From Macrosoma leucophasiata (taxonomy: Eukaryota; Arthropoda; Insecta; Lepidoptera; Hedylidae): a stretch of 64,000 nucleotides of DNA. The stretch is from contig JAWQUS010000023.1 of NCBI GenBank assembly GCA_036365455.1, forward strand, positions 4,960,001-5,024,000. Direction: 5' to 3'. The position numbers and the translations under genes were made by a program. Each line of letters starts with the position of its first letter. Position 1 is the stretch's first letter. Positions 54,108 to 64,000 of this stretch are shown here, one piece after another. The notes under the pieces are model-generated. The model saw only the letters and a program-made list of their open reading frames with translations, was not told the DNA's origin and did not search any database.

Positions 54108-54385
54108 AGGGTTGCCAATTTATGGGGAATTCCACAGATTGCAGGGATTTTCAAGCTAAATGGGTAATTATTGGGCATTGGTATTAAATGGGGCAAATGT
54201 GGGGATTTTGACAACTCACCCGAAATATGTATTTTAGTGTATTTTTCGAAGAGCAAAAGTAGTTTTTTTGTAGAGTTCACGCAGAGCCGAAGACGTTTTT
54301 TTTTGCTTGTGCGTTCGATTTAATCAATCTTCGGGGAATTCAACTTAGGTTTTTGGGAATGTGAAGTGATAGTACTGGCAACCCT
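54108..54385. mobile_element. Small DNA element with AGGGTTGCCA ends
   Basis: Begins agggttgccaatt and ends actggcaaccct. Ends about 130 bp before the FAF1 start codon, so it may lie in or next to the FAF1 promoter. No clear target duplication was found. Confidence 0.6.
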
Positions 54386-54516
54386 GGTGTATGGTCTGTG
54401 AGTCTATGGCACTCTGTGGACAGAAGTGTTCTCTAATCAAAGTTTGAGTGTGATTTGTCTGCAATTGTAAATGTCATACTTATTAGAGTAGTATTTTTGT
54501 GCTCAATAATATCAGG

Positions 54517-54555
54517 ATGGCTGAAAACAGAGAGGAAATCCTTGCAAATTTTCAG
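54517..54555 (+). CDS. FAF1: FAF1 exon 1: start codon, UBA start
   Basis: 13 codons, MAENREEILANFQ, phase 0, donor CAG|gtaaca. The start context is caggATGG. It matches the amino terminus of animal FAF1 (acidic residues then ILAxFQ). A 5' UTR is probably the sequence from about 54400, just after a DNA-transposon-like element. Confidence 0.9.
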
Positions 54556-57500
54556 GTAACAACATTTGACATTCATAAAACTGTAACTTCTCCATACACG
54601 GGGTTGTAACTTTTGAATCTGATCAGGTTATGTGATGAACAAAAACAGTGACTGTTAATTCTGCTTTATTCCTTTGTACTGGGTCTCTTATGATTTCCTC
54701 CAATACTAGACAAAGTAATATTCAATAAATGTACTTAATTATGTGAGTTGATAGATTAAGATGGTAGTTTCGAACTATGACAATGTTTTTTTTCTAACAA
54801 CAAAACATAATCTTTGTAAGTCATTAGTATGAATATACGTCTTATTTTATAACGTTACTTGAACCAAGGTAAACATAATACTTGCTTATTATCTTTCCAT
54901 GTGCATAACACCTTATTTGGAACTTGTAGTATTTTCCTTTGTGTTGCTGAATAAATAAAAAAAAGTTAAACCAATATTGTTTTCATCACCTTACAGGGAA
55001 TAACAAACATTGAAGATGTTGCAGAAGCTATTTTTCATTTGGAAGAGTCTAATTGGGACTTACTTGTAAGTAATAAACAAAGGTTTTCAATAATATTTAT
55101 TATGCAATTTTGTTTAAAGAAAGTTGTGATAAGCTTCAGTAAGATCTACTAACCTGTCCACCTACTGCTAGTTTTTTTTTTTCATTGAGTATTATTTGAA
55201 TAAAACAAAGTTCAAGTACATACCTATTTCTACATTTTAAACTCTCAGTTCTGTCCTATACATCTGCTCATATATATCTTTACAAATATATTTGAATATC
55301 CATAAAATTATCAGTATTTGTCTACTATATTACATGAATTATACATACAAACCTTCCTCTTTAATCACTATCTATTAAAAAACTGCATCTAAATCTGTTG
55401 CTTACTTTTAAAGATTTAAGCATACATAGGGACAGACAGTGAGAAGCAATTTGGTTTTATACTATGTTAGTAGTGATTAGTAGTAGCATCTATTGCAAAT
55501 GCTAAAAATATTTGCTGTTTTCAATTATTATGATTCCAGTGAATGTCACTGTATAACCCAAAATACCTAAAATTACTATCCCACTGTTAGAACTTCAATG
55601 ACCATATAACAAATTGAAGCTATTTGTTTCTGTTATGTTTATTATATGGCCCTATACCAACTATCACAGAGGCGTAACAACCTATGCTTCAGGGCTGGCA
55701 AAAGATGCGTTTTAATTAACAGTTTTTGTGTCTATAGGCTGCAGTGATGAATCAAATAACAAAAATGTAATGTACCCTATATTGAAGGCAGGAGTGATGA
55801 TTCCTTGTTACTGGTAGTAGAGTTCTATTGTTTCCAAATAATATCTGTCTTCAAATTATAGTGGTCAGCACTATTGTGTTCTGTTTACATGGTAATGTAT
55901 GACCTTGTAATACAACGAGGTTAAAACAACTTAGTCCTCTGGTGACAATTCATCCTGCCTCCAGTTTTGTGTAGATATCTATTGACTACTAATGATCATC
56001 ATTCCTGCCTCCGCACGTGAAGCGTAACAGAGGAAGGGGATGGTTTGTGGATGTTTTGGTCAAGGTGCAACCCTTCTTCCCCAGGCCTATCTGCCCCCGA
56101 AGCATCGGAGGTGTGGTCGAATTGGGGGGATTGTGGTGACTACGGTATTCACTTGCCATCTATGTGATGCATACTGACTATTGCGGACCACCAACATGAC
56201 ATGCCATAATTTTTTTTTATTCAAATCAACCAAAATGATGTATAAATTCTCCTGCATTTCTAGACTTGCACTTCATTCTCATTCACTAGTTATTAAAACG
56301 AGTTAAACTTATTTATATTCAAAACCATGTATAGTGTCGAAGTGTCCATTCTATACGTAGTATTATTACATATTCTCTGGCGCTACCATCTATAAATATT
56401 CAGTTTATAATGTTATTATTATTTAAAACTAAGTTTCATTGACTTGGACCTATGTTTGTGTTAATTACATGTCATTGTTTCATATATATGAATATTCATG
56501 ATTTTTTGAATGCTGGTATATCTGTATTTATACAAAATTTGTAAAGTCATTGATCAAGCCAGTAAATATGGCATTGATTCTTTTATGTTGATTGCCTAAT
56601 GAGTTATTAAATTAAATAATGAAGACATGTTAAGTAGAGCAATCTTTGTGTAGTCTTTATCTCGTTTCCTTTGTGTTAAATGTGTTACAGATTATATAAT
56701 TGTATGTATACACAGTACATATACCAAAACCACGCCTGTCTGTCTGTCTGTCTGTCTGTCCGTTTGTTGGGGCTAATCTCGGGAAGGGCTATACCAATTT
56801 CGACATGACTTTCACTGGCGGATAGCTTATGTAATAAGGAGTAACTTAGGCTACTTTTATACTAGCTACGCCCACGACTTCGTCCGGGTAGATACTGAAC
56901 AACCATAAATTCTCACGCGGACGAAGTCGCGGGCATAGCTTCTCTATAACTATACTAATATTATAAAGCTGAAGAGTTTGTTTGTTTGTTTGCTTGAACG
57001 CGCTAATCTCAGTAACTACTGATCCGATTAGAAAAATTATTTCAGTGTTAGATTTATCGAGGAAGTCTTTAGGTTATATAACATAACGCTAAGATGAATA
57101 GGAAAGGGTAGGTAACATTGCAACTGCGCGAAGCCGTGGCGGGCCGCTAGTAATAAACTAAAACTCGTCAAGCTCAGACTCTTGAGTCTTTCAAAAAACA
57201 GCTCAATGAGTACTACCTAGCTAAAAATTAGTATTACTCTTAATTACCTATAATATTGCTGTATTATTATGTATATATCTATCCAATGTTGTTTATCTAT
57301 ATATGTTTTATACTTTGTATTTTATTAATTTAATTACTGTACGTATTATTTATTTAACCTGTACACCCCTACCGTCTTAACCAAATCAAAAGTCTCCTTC
57401 CACCTATAGGTAGTCTGGAAGAGATCGCTTTAAGCGATAAGACCGCCGTATTGCCTATTTGCTATGCATCTAATTTTATTTTTGTAAAAATTATTGGTGT

Positions 57501-60500
57501 ACAATAAAGAATATTCTATTCTATTCTATTCTAAAAAAATTACGGATTTAACATATGAGACATTTCCCCCGGCAACAGGAGATGACGAGACAACACGAAC
57601 GACAAAGTTAATGATCCGCGATACCCACAAATACGCACCTCAACACAAAAACTAGTACTGAAATAAACACAGAACCACACAACAAATACCGTGACGTCCG
57701 TGACTTATTATAGTCAGGCCCTTGGAGAGTCGGCAATAATTGCGTATTTTGTCATGTATTAATTACATCCTATTTTATCTTATCTTAAAAACGCACTTAT
57801 AAGTTTGGTATAGAAACTAATAATAGTATGCTTACTACAAACCGTAGCCTAATGATGGCAGTAGGCCAATACTGCTATGCTGGAGTACAGCGGCTTCACC
57901 GCCCAACTGAATCGCTTTTGTGCTCGTTAAAGCCTTATGGTTTATATCTTGTCTTTTCTTGTCGGCTGTGAAATAGATTGCGATAGCCAGATTATCGCTA
58001 TATCTTTAGGTGGCTGCAAAGGACAAGACAAATGAAAGACGCTAACTATCGCGATTCAGTTAAGTGAAGCCGCTGGACTCTATCTAGCATAGCAGTATTG
58101 GCAGCAGGCATCTGCATTTTGACCTCTGGTTTTTATGACTGGTTTTTTTGCCACCTTCATTACATAAAAAAAAATCATTCATGAATTTATTAATGCATTT
58201 TGTTATTTTGTTTTTATTATTGACGACAGACAGCCATAAATCGAGTGATGCCCCAAGACAGCGGCGGCCCGCTCGCCCGCACCAACGACGCTGAGGAAGT
58301 CGAGATGATAGATGACGATATATCTGTGATAACTCCAAAAACACACCCACCAGGTATTTATGCTGATGCCTTTATTTATTATGGCTATATGGCTGCCTCG
58401 TTGGCTCAGTGGTCGTAATCGCGATGGTGAAGCCTGAGGTCCTGGGTTCGATCCCCAGGTTGGGAAAATCGCTTATTGGGTTTTTTCTGTGAAGAAATTC
58501 CCAGAGCACGTAAAGCCGTCGGTCCTGCAACCGATCTCTCTCCGGTCGTGTCGGATTGCCGTCTCATCGGACTATGAGAGTGAGGGAATAGAGAGTGCAC
58601 TTGTGTTTGAGCATACACTTGTGCACTATAATATCTCCCGTGCGGTTGGCTAGTCTCCGGTGAGATTGGCCGCCGTGACCGAAATTTGGTCTGGAAGACA
58701 TTATTATTATTATGATGACTTTTTTTAAAAGTTGTTACTCAGTCTATGAGGATGTTGCCCTTTTTTATTGTGATTCCAAAAAGTAAATAAAATAATGTTT
58801 ATAAAATGTATATTTTTTTTGTGTACAGATCGGGAAGACAGCAATCAAGCTTCGACCTCATCGCCTAGGAATAGTTCCACGGATTTAGTAGAACTGCAAG
58901 TTCATTGTAATAATAAGATACACGAAATTAAAATGTCCGGCTCTGCCACTGTCAGTGAGTATAATTAAAGCGTATCTTACCACGATTTGGTAGATAATAC
59001 GGTAATTCTACAGATTATCTTTCCTAACCATTTTTTTTTATGCCATTAAGTGGCAAACAAGCATACAGTTTACGTTGATGGTAAGTAATATTGTAGTCTA
59101 TCAACAACTACACGAAACCAGAGATTTCAATGTAGATGCGTTGCCACTCCTGAGGCCTAAGATATTATGCCTCTGTACCCGCAACGTTTACGACAGTCGT
59201 GAACCATTGAATGGTGGCAATAAGACACTTAAATCTTCATCTACAGTAAGCTTTTTGTCTAATGTTGATGTTTTAAAAATTGTTGGAAACTGTATGAAGA
59301 TTGTAAAAGTGAGATTATTTTTAAGCTTACTGTCACTTCTTCATTTTTAGAAATCTTTTTTCTCATACTAGTGTACTGCAATTTTCATTAATTCTGTACT
59401 TTTACATTCAGTTTACATTTAACTTTCATATGGTTTGATTAAAAATTAATGATTACATACCCGTTTTTTTCATTACATGTTTCTCGGCACAGGTGATCTA
59501 AAAAAGCGGCTAGAGCTAGTGTGCGGCGTGCCAGTGTGCCGGCAACAAATATCGGGGCTGGGAGGCTCTCGCGCCACTCCCACCGCTACATTGGCCAGTC
59601 TCTCGCTAGTCCGGAACGCTGTGCTGCGTCTCAAACCCGCTGACCGCCTCTGTGCTGATGACGAGTGAGTAGTATATCTTATTTATTTATACTTTAATGC
59701 ACATTATACACATGGCGGACTTAATGCCACTAGGCATTCTCTGACAGTCAACCGTGGGGTTATGGGACAAATTGTCTAGGGTGCGGGAGCAAAAAAAAAA
59801 CAAAAAGTATTATCTAAGTATGATATCAAGTACAAAACAAAAAAAATATATTATAATATGTCTATTGATATAGGTACTTACTAATTAAATAGGGGATGAC
59901 ATCAGTAAATACATAGATGTTATATTTAATTTAAATTTACTTCTTTACATTTTAATTTACATCTTCTTTGTAGAGTCATTTAGAGTATGTATGTATCTTC
60001 ACGCCAGGTCCCTAACGGGGTAGGCAGAGAGTATAGAGCACCAGATATCCCATTTAGAGTACCCAACAAGAAATATTGTCATTGAGCCTACGAAAGAGAC
60101 AATCGGCAAGTTTCGACTTCGCAGAGCGTTATCTCTGCTGCACACTGATATAATAATCATAAAAAAATATATATATGACAATAATTTAGGGACATCGACA
60201 TCTTATCGATATTGTATCACACACAATAATAATATGATAAGCTTGTAAAACACACCTATGTTGACAAAGCATTGTTAGCAAAGCTCCCACTATATTTAAT
60301 AAATTGCCCAAACTCATACGTACCCCTGTTGATATAAACTTATTCAAGAGACGGCTTCATTCACTTTTAATTGAAAAATGTTATTATAGTATAAATTAAG
60401 TCATTAAGTCCGCCTTTATGTACACCATCTTCGTGCATAAAAAGAGTAAATTAATAAATAAATGATTTTCCGATCGACAAAATTTAAATTAAATTGATAA

Positions 60501-62883
60501 TTTTATTGTAATTTGTATATAAGTACATATGCTTATTTTTGTTTAATTTCTTGTAAAATTGCAGGTTTGGTAAAATTAATAATTTTAAATATGTACAATT
60601 TATGGATTGCAAAACCTGATTGTCACTTAAGGTTTAATTAAATTTGTTTAATAATTATGTATTAATATTTGTACGCCATTTAAGTGGCACAGTATAAAAT
60701 AAAATATTGTATCCAAATATCTGCCATATACCTTACTGAACAAATAAATGAATTGATTGATTGTATAAACTGCAAAGTCGAAACCTTAGATTTGTTAGAG
60801 CACCCTGCACCCTGTTGCACCCATATAAGTTATTGGGAGAAATCTTAATTTGGACCGCTCGAGTAAATAAAAAAAATCCATGTTGCGTTCCCCTTCTACT
60901 AAATAATAATATGCGTGGCTTGTGTCCAGGGTAGCGGAGCGGCTGACGACGACGTACGTGCTGCGCGTGAAGCACGAAGAGCGGGAGTACACGCTCAAGT
61001 ACCCCGGCACCAAGACCGTGCAGGAGGTCAAGAATGACCTCTACTCGCTCACAGACATACCTGTCAGACATCAGGTAATTGTAAAACTTTTAACACTTTA
61101 ATATGTGTCATGATCATGAATCAGAAGGTAATTGGCTTCTATCTACCTTCAGACCTACCAGTCAGACATCAACTAACTGATTAGTAGTTGGTTTTGACAC
61201 AATGTTGGTTGGTCATAGTCGCCGACGTAGCCCACCGAATAGCAAAACTCAAGTGGCAATGGGCGGGATGGGTTCTTGAGTGGCGACCACGTACCGGAAG
61301 GCTTCCCGTGGGTGAGGTCCGCCAAGAGATGGACCGACGTGGGCAGGTGGCCCGCCTGGAGGTGAACCGTAAGCAGGGGGGAAAGGTTTGGACGACTTTC
61401 GACTGAAATTACTATATTATGCTCTTTGTATAATTTATTTAATGGTATGGCAGACTGTAGAATAGGCGAATACACACAATGTATAATTATAAGTCTACAT
61501 TTAGATTTCTAAGCCATTTGGCTGCATTTTCCGTTAAATTGTAAATTTCTTCTTTGGGTTCCAGGTAAGAATGTATTGGGCATCGCTCCATTATAAGATC
61601 CATGGTTTGGGCCTCTTCGCCACATTCACACAGGTCCGAGTCTCGCCAACCCCATTTGTGCAGAAAGAAATTGCAGCGGCCATGTCCTGATCTAAGCCTG
61701 TTTAATTTGCACCAAAGCTTTCGGGGTAGATCGAAACCTTTAGGTTTGGCTGTTGGGTCAGCGATTTGGGCAAAGACTCCATCTGCTTCCAAGTTCCATT
61801 CTTCCTTCCAGTAGGTGTCAATGTCGAAATGGGAGAGACTCTGGACTGTGGTGCAAAGAGGGCAGCGAGAACGGAGCCTGGCAGTCGGTGGATGACAAAA
61901 TTCAGCATGTGCTGAGGTGAAGTGATGGTGAAGCTGCTATTTTCTTTGTATAATGTAATAATGGATTGTTACGTCGGCAGGTATGGACGGGGTGGCCGTC
62001 GGTGACGGGTCTGGACGACACGGTGCTGGCGATGGTGGGCCTCGACCTGCCGCAACACGACCTCACCGTCAAACGCGCGCCCAACAAACAGAAAGGATAT
62101 CAGAGTGTAAGTCTGCATTGTACCCACAAATTAACCGAAACAAATTTCATTGATACTTAAACTAGTTTTTCGGATTTATTTTGAACAGATTAAAATGCTT
62201 GTATAGGTTAGTGTTCAGAGACTGAACCACCATCTCTCATAGCAGTCTTATTCCAATATTAATTTGCTATGACGTATAAGAAATGTCAAAGCAAATTCGC
62301 ATTAATAAAATATTACATCGCCTGCGATGCGACACCGCATCGCAAGGCGATGTATTCGTAGATATTTCTCGCTCGCAGATATTTGCGAACTCGCAGTTAT
62401 GTGTGGGGCCTATAATTCTAAAATACTTTTTCTTGTGGGATGGTGATGGTGGGGTCAAAAGTCTTAGGAATCGGCGTGCATGTATGAAGAGAATGATGAA
62501 GGTCGACGAACTCGTGCCTCGTATGTCAGAACCGATATATCAAGCGCTCTACACTCTCTGCCTACCCCGTTAGGGACCCGGCGTGAAGATACATACATAC
62601 ATACATACTTTTCCTTGTCGTTTGACATAAGTCAAAACAAAGTAACATTAAAATAAGACTGCTATAAGAGATGGTGGTATGGCCCCGGCCATACTACAGC
62701 ACGATTGTTAGCAACCTTTACCTAATCTACTGTACTGTGTTTCATGTCACCAGATAACAGTAGATACCAGCGACAGCGAGAACAGTTCGGTGGAGGAGAT
62801 CGAGGAGATGGAGACCAGCGACGGTTTCACCGCCGACGATGACATGTTCGTCGAAACCGCATCGGAGAGGTTGCAGCCGCTCA
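54517..62883 (+). CDS. FAF1: FAS-associated factor 1, 5' part (8 exons, continues past right edge)
   Basis: Ubiquitin-binding adaptor that, in animals, recruits the p97/VCP segregase to ubiquitinated clients and has links to apoptosis and NF-kappaB signalling; acts in cytoplasm and nucleus. Eight plus-strand exons with GT-AG borders and consistent phase give 310 codons plus one base. Visible: UBA domain (about 1-45, MAENREEILANFQGITNIED then NWDLLTAINRVMPQD), first ubiquitin-like domain (about 96-173, VELQVHCNNKIHEIKMSG), second ubiquitin-like domain (about 185-262, YVLRVKHEEREYTLKYPG), acidic linker (268-310). The family has about 650 residues, so the UAS thioredoxin-like and C-terminal UBX domains should lie beyond 64000. 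Head-to-head with Tsp. Confidence 0.92.
54997..55065 (+). CDS. FAF1: FAF1 exon 2: UBA domain
   Basis: 23 codons, GITNIEDVAEAIFHLEESNW then DLL, phase 0-0. This is helix 1-2 of the UBA domain, ending in the conserved NWDL. Acceptor is ttacag, donor CTT|gtaagt. A 3.2-kb intron follows. Confidence 0.9.
56700..57155 (+). mobile_element. GTCT-containing repeat followed by a Helitron-like element
   Basis: acacagtacatataccaaaa then six or more gtct units, a palindromic segment (gacttcgtccgggtagat / cgcggacgaagtcgcg), then the Helitron-like element ending gcgggccgctagta. The same pair of elements lies at 49375-49735 plus 49736-50457. In FAF1 intron 2. Confidence 0.7.
57340..57540 (+). mobile_element. 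LINE 3' UTR with TTCTA tail
   Basis: Contains gagatcgctttaagcgataa and gaccgcc, then a polyadenylation-like region ending in repeated attct, typical of a lepidopteran LINE 3' end. A related copy lies at 6577-6700. In FAF1 intron 2. Confidence 0.65.
58230..58353 (+). CDS. FAF1: FAF1 exon 3: UBA end and linker
   Basis: 124 nt, phase 0 in and 1 out, residues 37-77. TAINRVMPQD completes the UBA helix 3 and is followed by an acidic linker (NDAEEVEMIDDDISVITPKT). The acceptor gacgacag is followed by a second AG four bases later, which would give an immediate stop, so the first AG is the one used. Donor is CCAG|gtattt. Confidence 0.88.
58388..58725 (+). mobile_element. SINE C (tRNA-headed) in FAF1 intron 3
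   Basis: Head gctgcctcgttggctcagtg with B-box gggttcgatccccagg, body ccgatctctctccggtcgtg and ggattgccgtctcatcggac, tail of tta repeats. The only copy seen here, with a clean structure. Confidence 0.88.
58829..58954 (+). CDS. FAF1: FAF1 exon 4: linker and first ubiquitin-like domain
   Basis: 126 nt, phase 1-1, residues 78-119. It has a serine-rich linker (DREDSNQASTSSPRNSSTDL), then VELQVHCNNKIHEIKMSGSA, the first two strands of an ubiquitin-like fold. Acceptor is gtgtacag, donor GTCA|gtgagt. Confidence 0.9.
59035..59215 (+). repeat. R270 copy in FAF1 intron 4
   Basis: Contains taagtggcaaacaagcatac and actcctgaggcctaagatat. Further diverged pieces occur at 22855-23010, 27400-27560, 52547-52650 and 58105-58170 (-). 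Confidence 0.7.
59493..59664 (+). CDS. FAF1: FAF1 exon 5: first ubiquitin-like domain
   Basis: 172 nt, phase 1 in and 2 out, residues 120-176. SDLKKRLELVCGVPVCRQQI then SGLGG form the ubiquitin-like helix and following turn; the end reads LVRNAVLRLKPADRLCADDE. Acceptor is ggcacag, donor GACGA|gtgagt. Confidence 0.9.
60930..61074 (+). CDS. FAF1: FAF1 exon 6: second ubiquitin-like domain
   Basis: 145 nt, phase 2 in and 0 out, residues 177-225. It reads VAERLTTTYVLRVKHEEREY, TLKYPGTKTVQEVKNDLYSL, TDIPVRHQ. Strand-strand-helix order of a ubiquitin fold is clear. The exon is GC-rich against its AT-rich introns. Acceptor is gtgtccag, donor CAG|gtaatt. Confidence 0.92.
61195..61410 (+). mobile_element. 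LINE 3' coding fragment in FAF1 intron
   Basis: Reads VAHRIAKLKWQWAGWVLEWR and RTGRLPVGEVRQEMDRRGQV, the familiar RIAKLKWQWAGH...VLEWRPRTGRR C-terminus of lepidopteran endonuclease-reverse transcriptases, with internal deletions. Truncated at both ends. Confidence 0.8.
61487..61905 (-). mobile_element. jockey-type LINE C-terminal fragment in FAF1 intron
   Basis: Reads GFDLPRKLWCKLNRLRSGHG, RCNFFLHKWGWRDSDLCECG, EEAQTMDLIMERCP. The CxCGxxxQTxxHxxxxCP-like zinc-binding end is typical of jockey-group LINE ORF2. Upstream frames continue to 61908 with disruptions. It lies tail-to-tail with the plus-strand LINE piece at 61195. Confidence 0.85.
61981..62106 (+). CDS. FAF1: FAF1 exon 7: end of second ubiquitin-like domain
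   Basis: 126 nt, phase 0-0, residues 226-267. VWTGWPSVTGLDDTVLAMVG, LDLPQHDLTVKRAPNKQKGY, QS. The VWxGWP element follows the RHQ of exon 6 as in other FAF1 proteins. Acceptor is tcggcag, donor AGT|gtaagt. Confidence 0.92.
62754..62883 (+). CDS. FAF1: FAF1 exon 8: acidic linker
   Basis: 130 nt, phase 0 in and 1 out, residues 268-310. ITVDTSDSENSSVEEIEEME, TSDGFTADDDMFVETASERL, QPL. This serine and acid-rich linker leads to the UAS domain, which must lie past the right edge of the window. Acceptor is tcaccag, donor CTCA|gtgagt. Confidence 0.9.
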
Positions 62884-63044
62884 GTGAGTTTCATTTTTTC
62901 TTCTTTTCAATCGGTAACTTTGTTCGGTACGATTAGCGATCGCAGTGGCGGTTTTATTGTAATACGCTGCTGCCCATCTTGCGTTATCGCACTTGCTACC
63001 GCCCCGTTAGAATAGTTTGACCGCCATTGTTCGGTTTGTTTTTT

Positions 63045-63365
63045 ATGTCGTTAAGTTGACAGACAAGCAGACGGGCCACCTGATGGTAAGTGGTCTCCAT
63101 CGCCTATGAACATTTGCAACACCAGGAGAACTGCCTGCCAGCCTTGAGGGAACCCCATATTGTAACCGAGGGAACACCTCCGAGGGAAGTTCGTTCCACA
63201 ATTTACACGTTCTGGGCAGAAACGAACGAGAAAACCGCACCGTTGAGCACTGCCAGGTGTCCAGTCGGTGAGGGTGAAACTTCTCTCTTCGGCGGGTAGT
63301 ACGGTGTAGGAAAAGAGACGGTGGCACCATGTCGGACAGTTCGACAGAGCACTCACCATTGTAGA
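63045..63365 (-). mobile_element. LINE 3' end ([15 protein letters not shown] family)
   Basis: The minus strand encodes [19 protein letters not shown], the end of a reverse transcriptase ORF, followed by the conserved 3' UTR whose plus-strand complement begins near tgacagacaagcagacgggc. Shorter copies of the same end lie at 48140-48375 and 25520-25645. Confidence 0.85.
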
Positions 63366-63389
63366 GACGGTTGACGGTTTTTTTAATAA

Positions 63390-63588
63390 TATACCCTTAC
63401 ACTCACAGCCCCACATCAGGTATAAACCTATGTCGTGGATGCCGTTGTATACATACAACACATACACAAACACCCAAACCCGAAACAAATATCTGTAGGC
63501 CATAAAAAATATTTGTCCCGGTGCGAGGATCGAACCCGCGACCCTTCGAATCATCGGTCATCTCACACCGCTGGACTAACCGGGTCGT
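63390..63588 (-). mobile_element. SINE A, minus-strand copy in FAF1
   Basis: Complete head and body on the minus strand, next to a LINE 3' end, downstream of FAF1 exon 8. Confidence 0.88.
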
Positions 63589-64000
63589 CAGGTTGACTGA
63601 CTGCACTAGTGGAAGAATTCTCTTGCAATACAAGACAATTCTTCCGCTAGTGGGCGTTGGGGTCGTCACGTCCCGATGCCAGCGTTTTTATATAATAACG
63701 TTTATTTCACTTCACTGTTTAAACCTAATGTTAAGCTTGGTCACACTCCGGACATTCGGCTAAAATTCCATACAAACGCTTATTCTGGTTACCTATTACA
63801 TAGACATCAATCAGTACACGCGCACACAGAAATGTAGCACGTAGAGTTATGACTTAAAACCATCGCGAAATAAGTCGTCGCACTGACTACGTGTCGAAAT
63901 TAACTAAAAATAGACCGCTCGCAACCTCAGAGCTCTTTCAATTTAGGCGTTTTGGGTCGGACCGTCGCAGTGCCGATGCGGTGCGTTTGTCGTATGGCGT

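Larger units (their letters stand above)
55070..58225 (+). other. FAF1 intron 2
   Basis: 3.2 kb. 55.07-55.65 kb shows nothing recognised; 55.66-56.2 kb has degenerate repeat sequence; 56.34-56.38 kb has a short recurrent motif; 56.7-57.54 kb has Helitron-like and LINE pieces listed separately. Confidence 0.6.

Overview
The window is nuclear DNA of a moth or butterfly (Lepidoptera). It is AT-rich, its genes have many small exons, and it is crowded with interspersed elements typical of that order: tRNA-headed SINEs, Helitron-like pieces ending in CTAG, 3' ends of CR1/jockey/RTE LINEs, and foldback MITEs. Order-level placement is inference; no search was possible. There are no bacterial-style operons, rRNA genes or CRISPR arrays, and I accept no tRNA gene as genuine.

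Two genes can be built with confidence. The first is a complete minus-strand thrombospondin gene (Tsp). Its start codon is at 50719 and its stop at 8714, with 20 coding exons plus an upstream non-coding exon near 52.2 kb. Every exon junction keeps phase, and the coding exons sum to 3399 nt, predicting 1132 residues. In order the protein has a signal peptide, an N-terminal region, an RGD-bearing charged linker, a short coiled coil ending in a Cys-Cys pair, EGF-like domains, calcium-binding type-3 repeats and the thrombospondin C-terminal domain. This is the architecture of the secreted, pentameric, COMP-like thrombospondins, which act in extracellular matrix and integrin adhesion, for example at muscle attachment sites. 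The second is the 5' part of FAF1 on the plus strand (start codon 54517, eight exons to 62883, then off the right edge), encoding a UBA domain, two ubiquitin-like domains and an acidic linker. FAF1 links ubiquitinated clients to the p97/VCP segregase. The two genes are head-to-head, about 2 kb apart, with no evident shared function.

Layout: 1-8.6 kb is repeats and unannotated DNA downstream of Tsp; 8.7-17 kb holds Tsp exons 20-15 (C-terminal domain and last type-3 repeats); 17.2-23.3 kb holds exons 14-9; 24.4-26.3 kb holds exons 8-6; 30.9-35.9 kb holds exons 5-2; 35.9-50.6 kb is the large first coding intron, filled with mobile elements; 50.6-52.4 kb is exon 1 and the Tsp 5' end; 52.4-54.5 kb is the divergent intergenic region; 54.5-64 kb is FAF1.

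The most unusual feature is that Tsp carries repeated partial duplications of its own exons. Exons 10, 11, 12, 14 and 19 each have extra copies of their 3' part immediately downstream, in the intron. Exon 11 has a nearly homogeneous 116-bp array of 13 copies. Each unit is a 69-nt in-frame exon end plus 47 nt of intron running from GT to AG, and the array is bounded on both sides by the same 12-bp sequence. The copies range from near-identical to heavily decayed, so duplication appears to have happened repeatedly.
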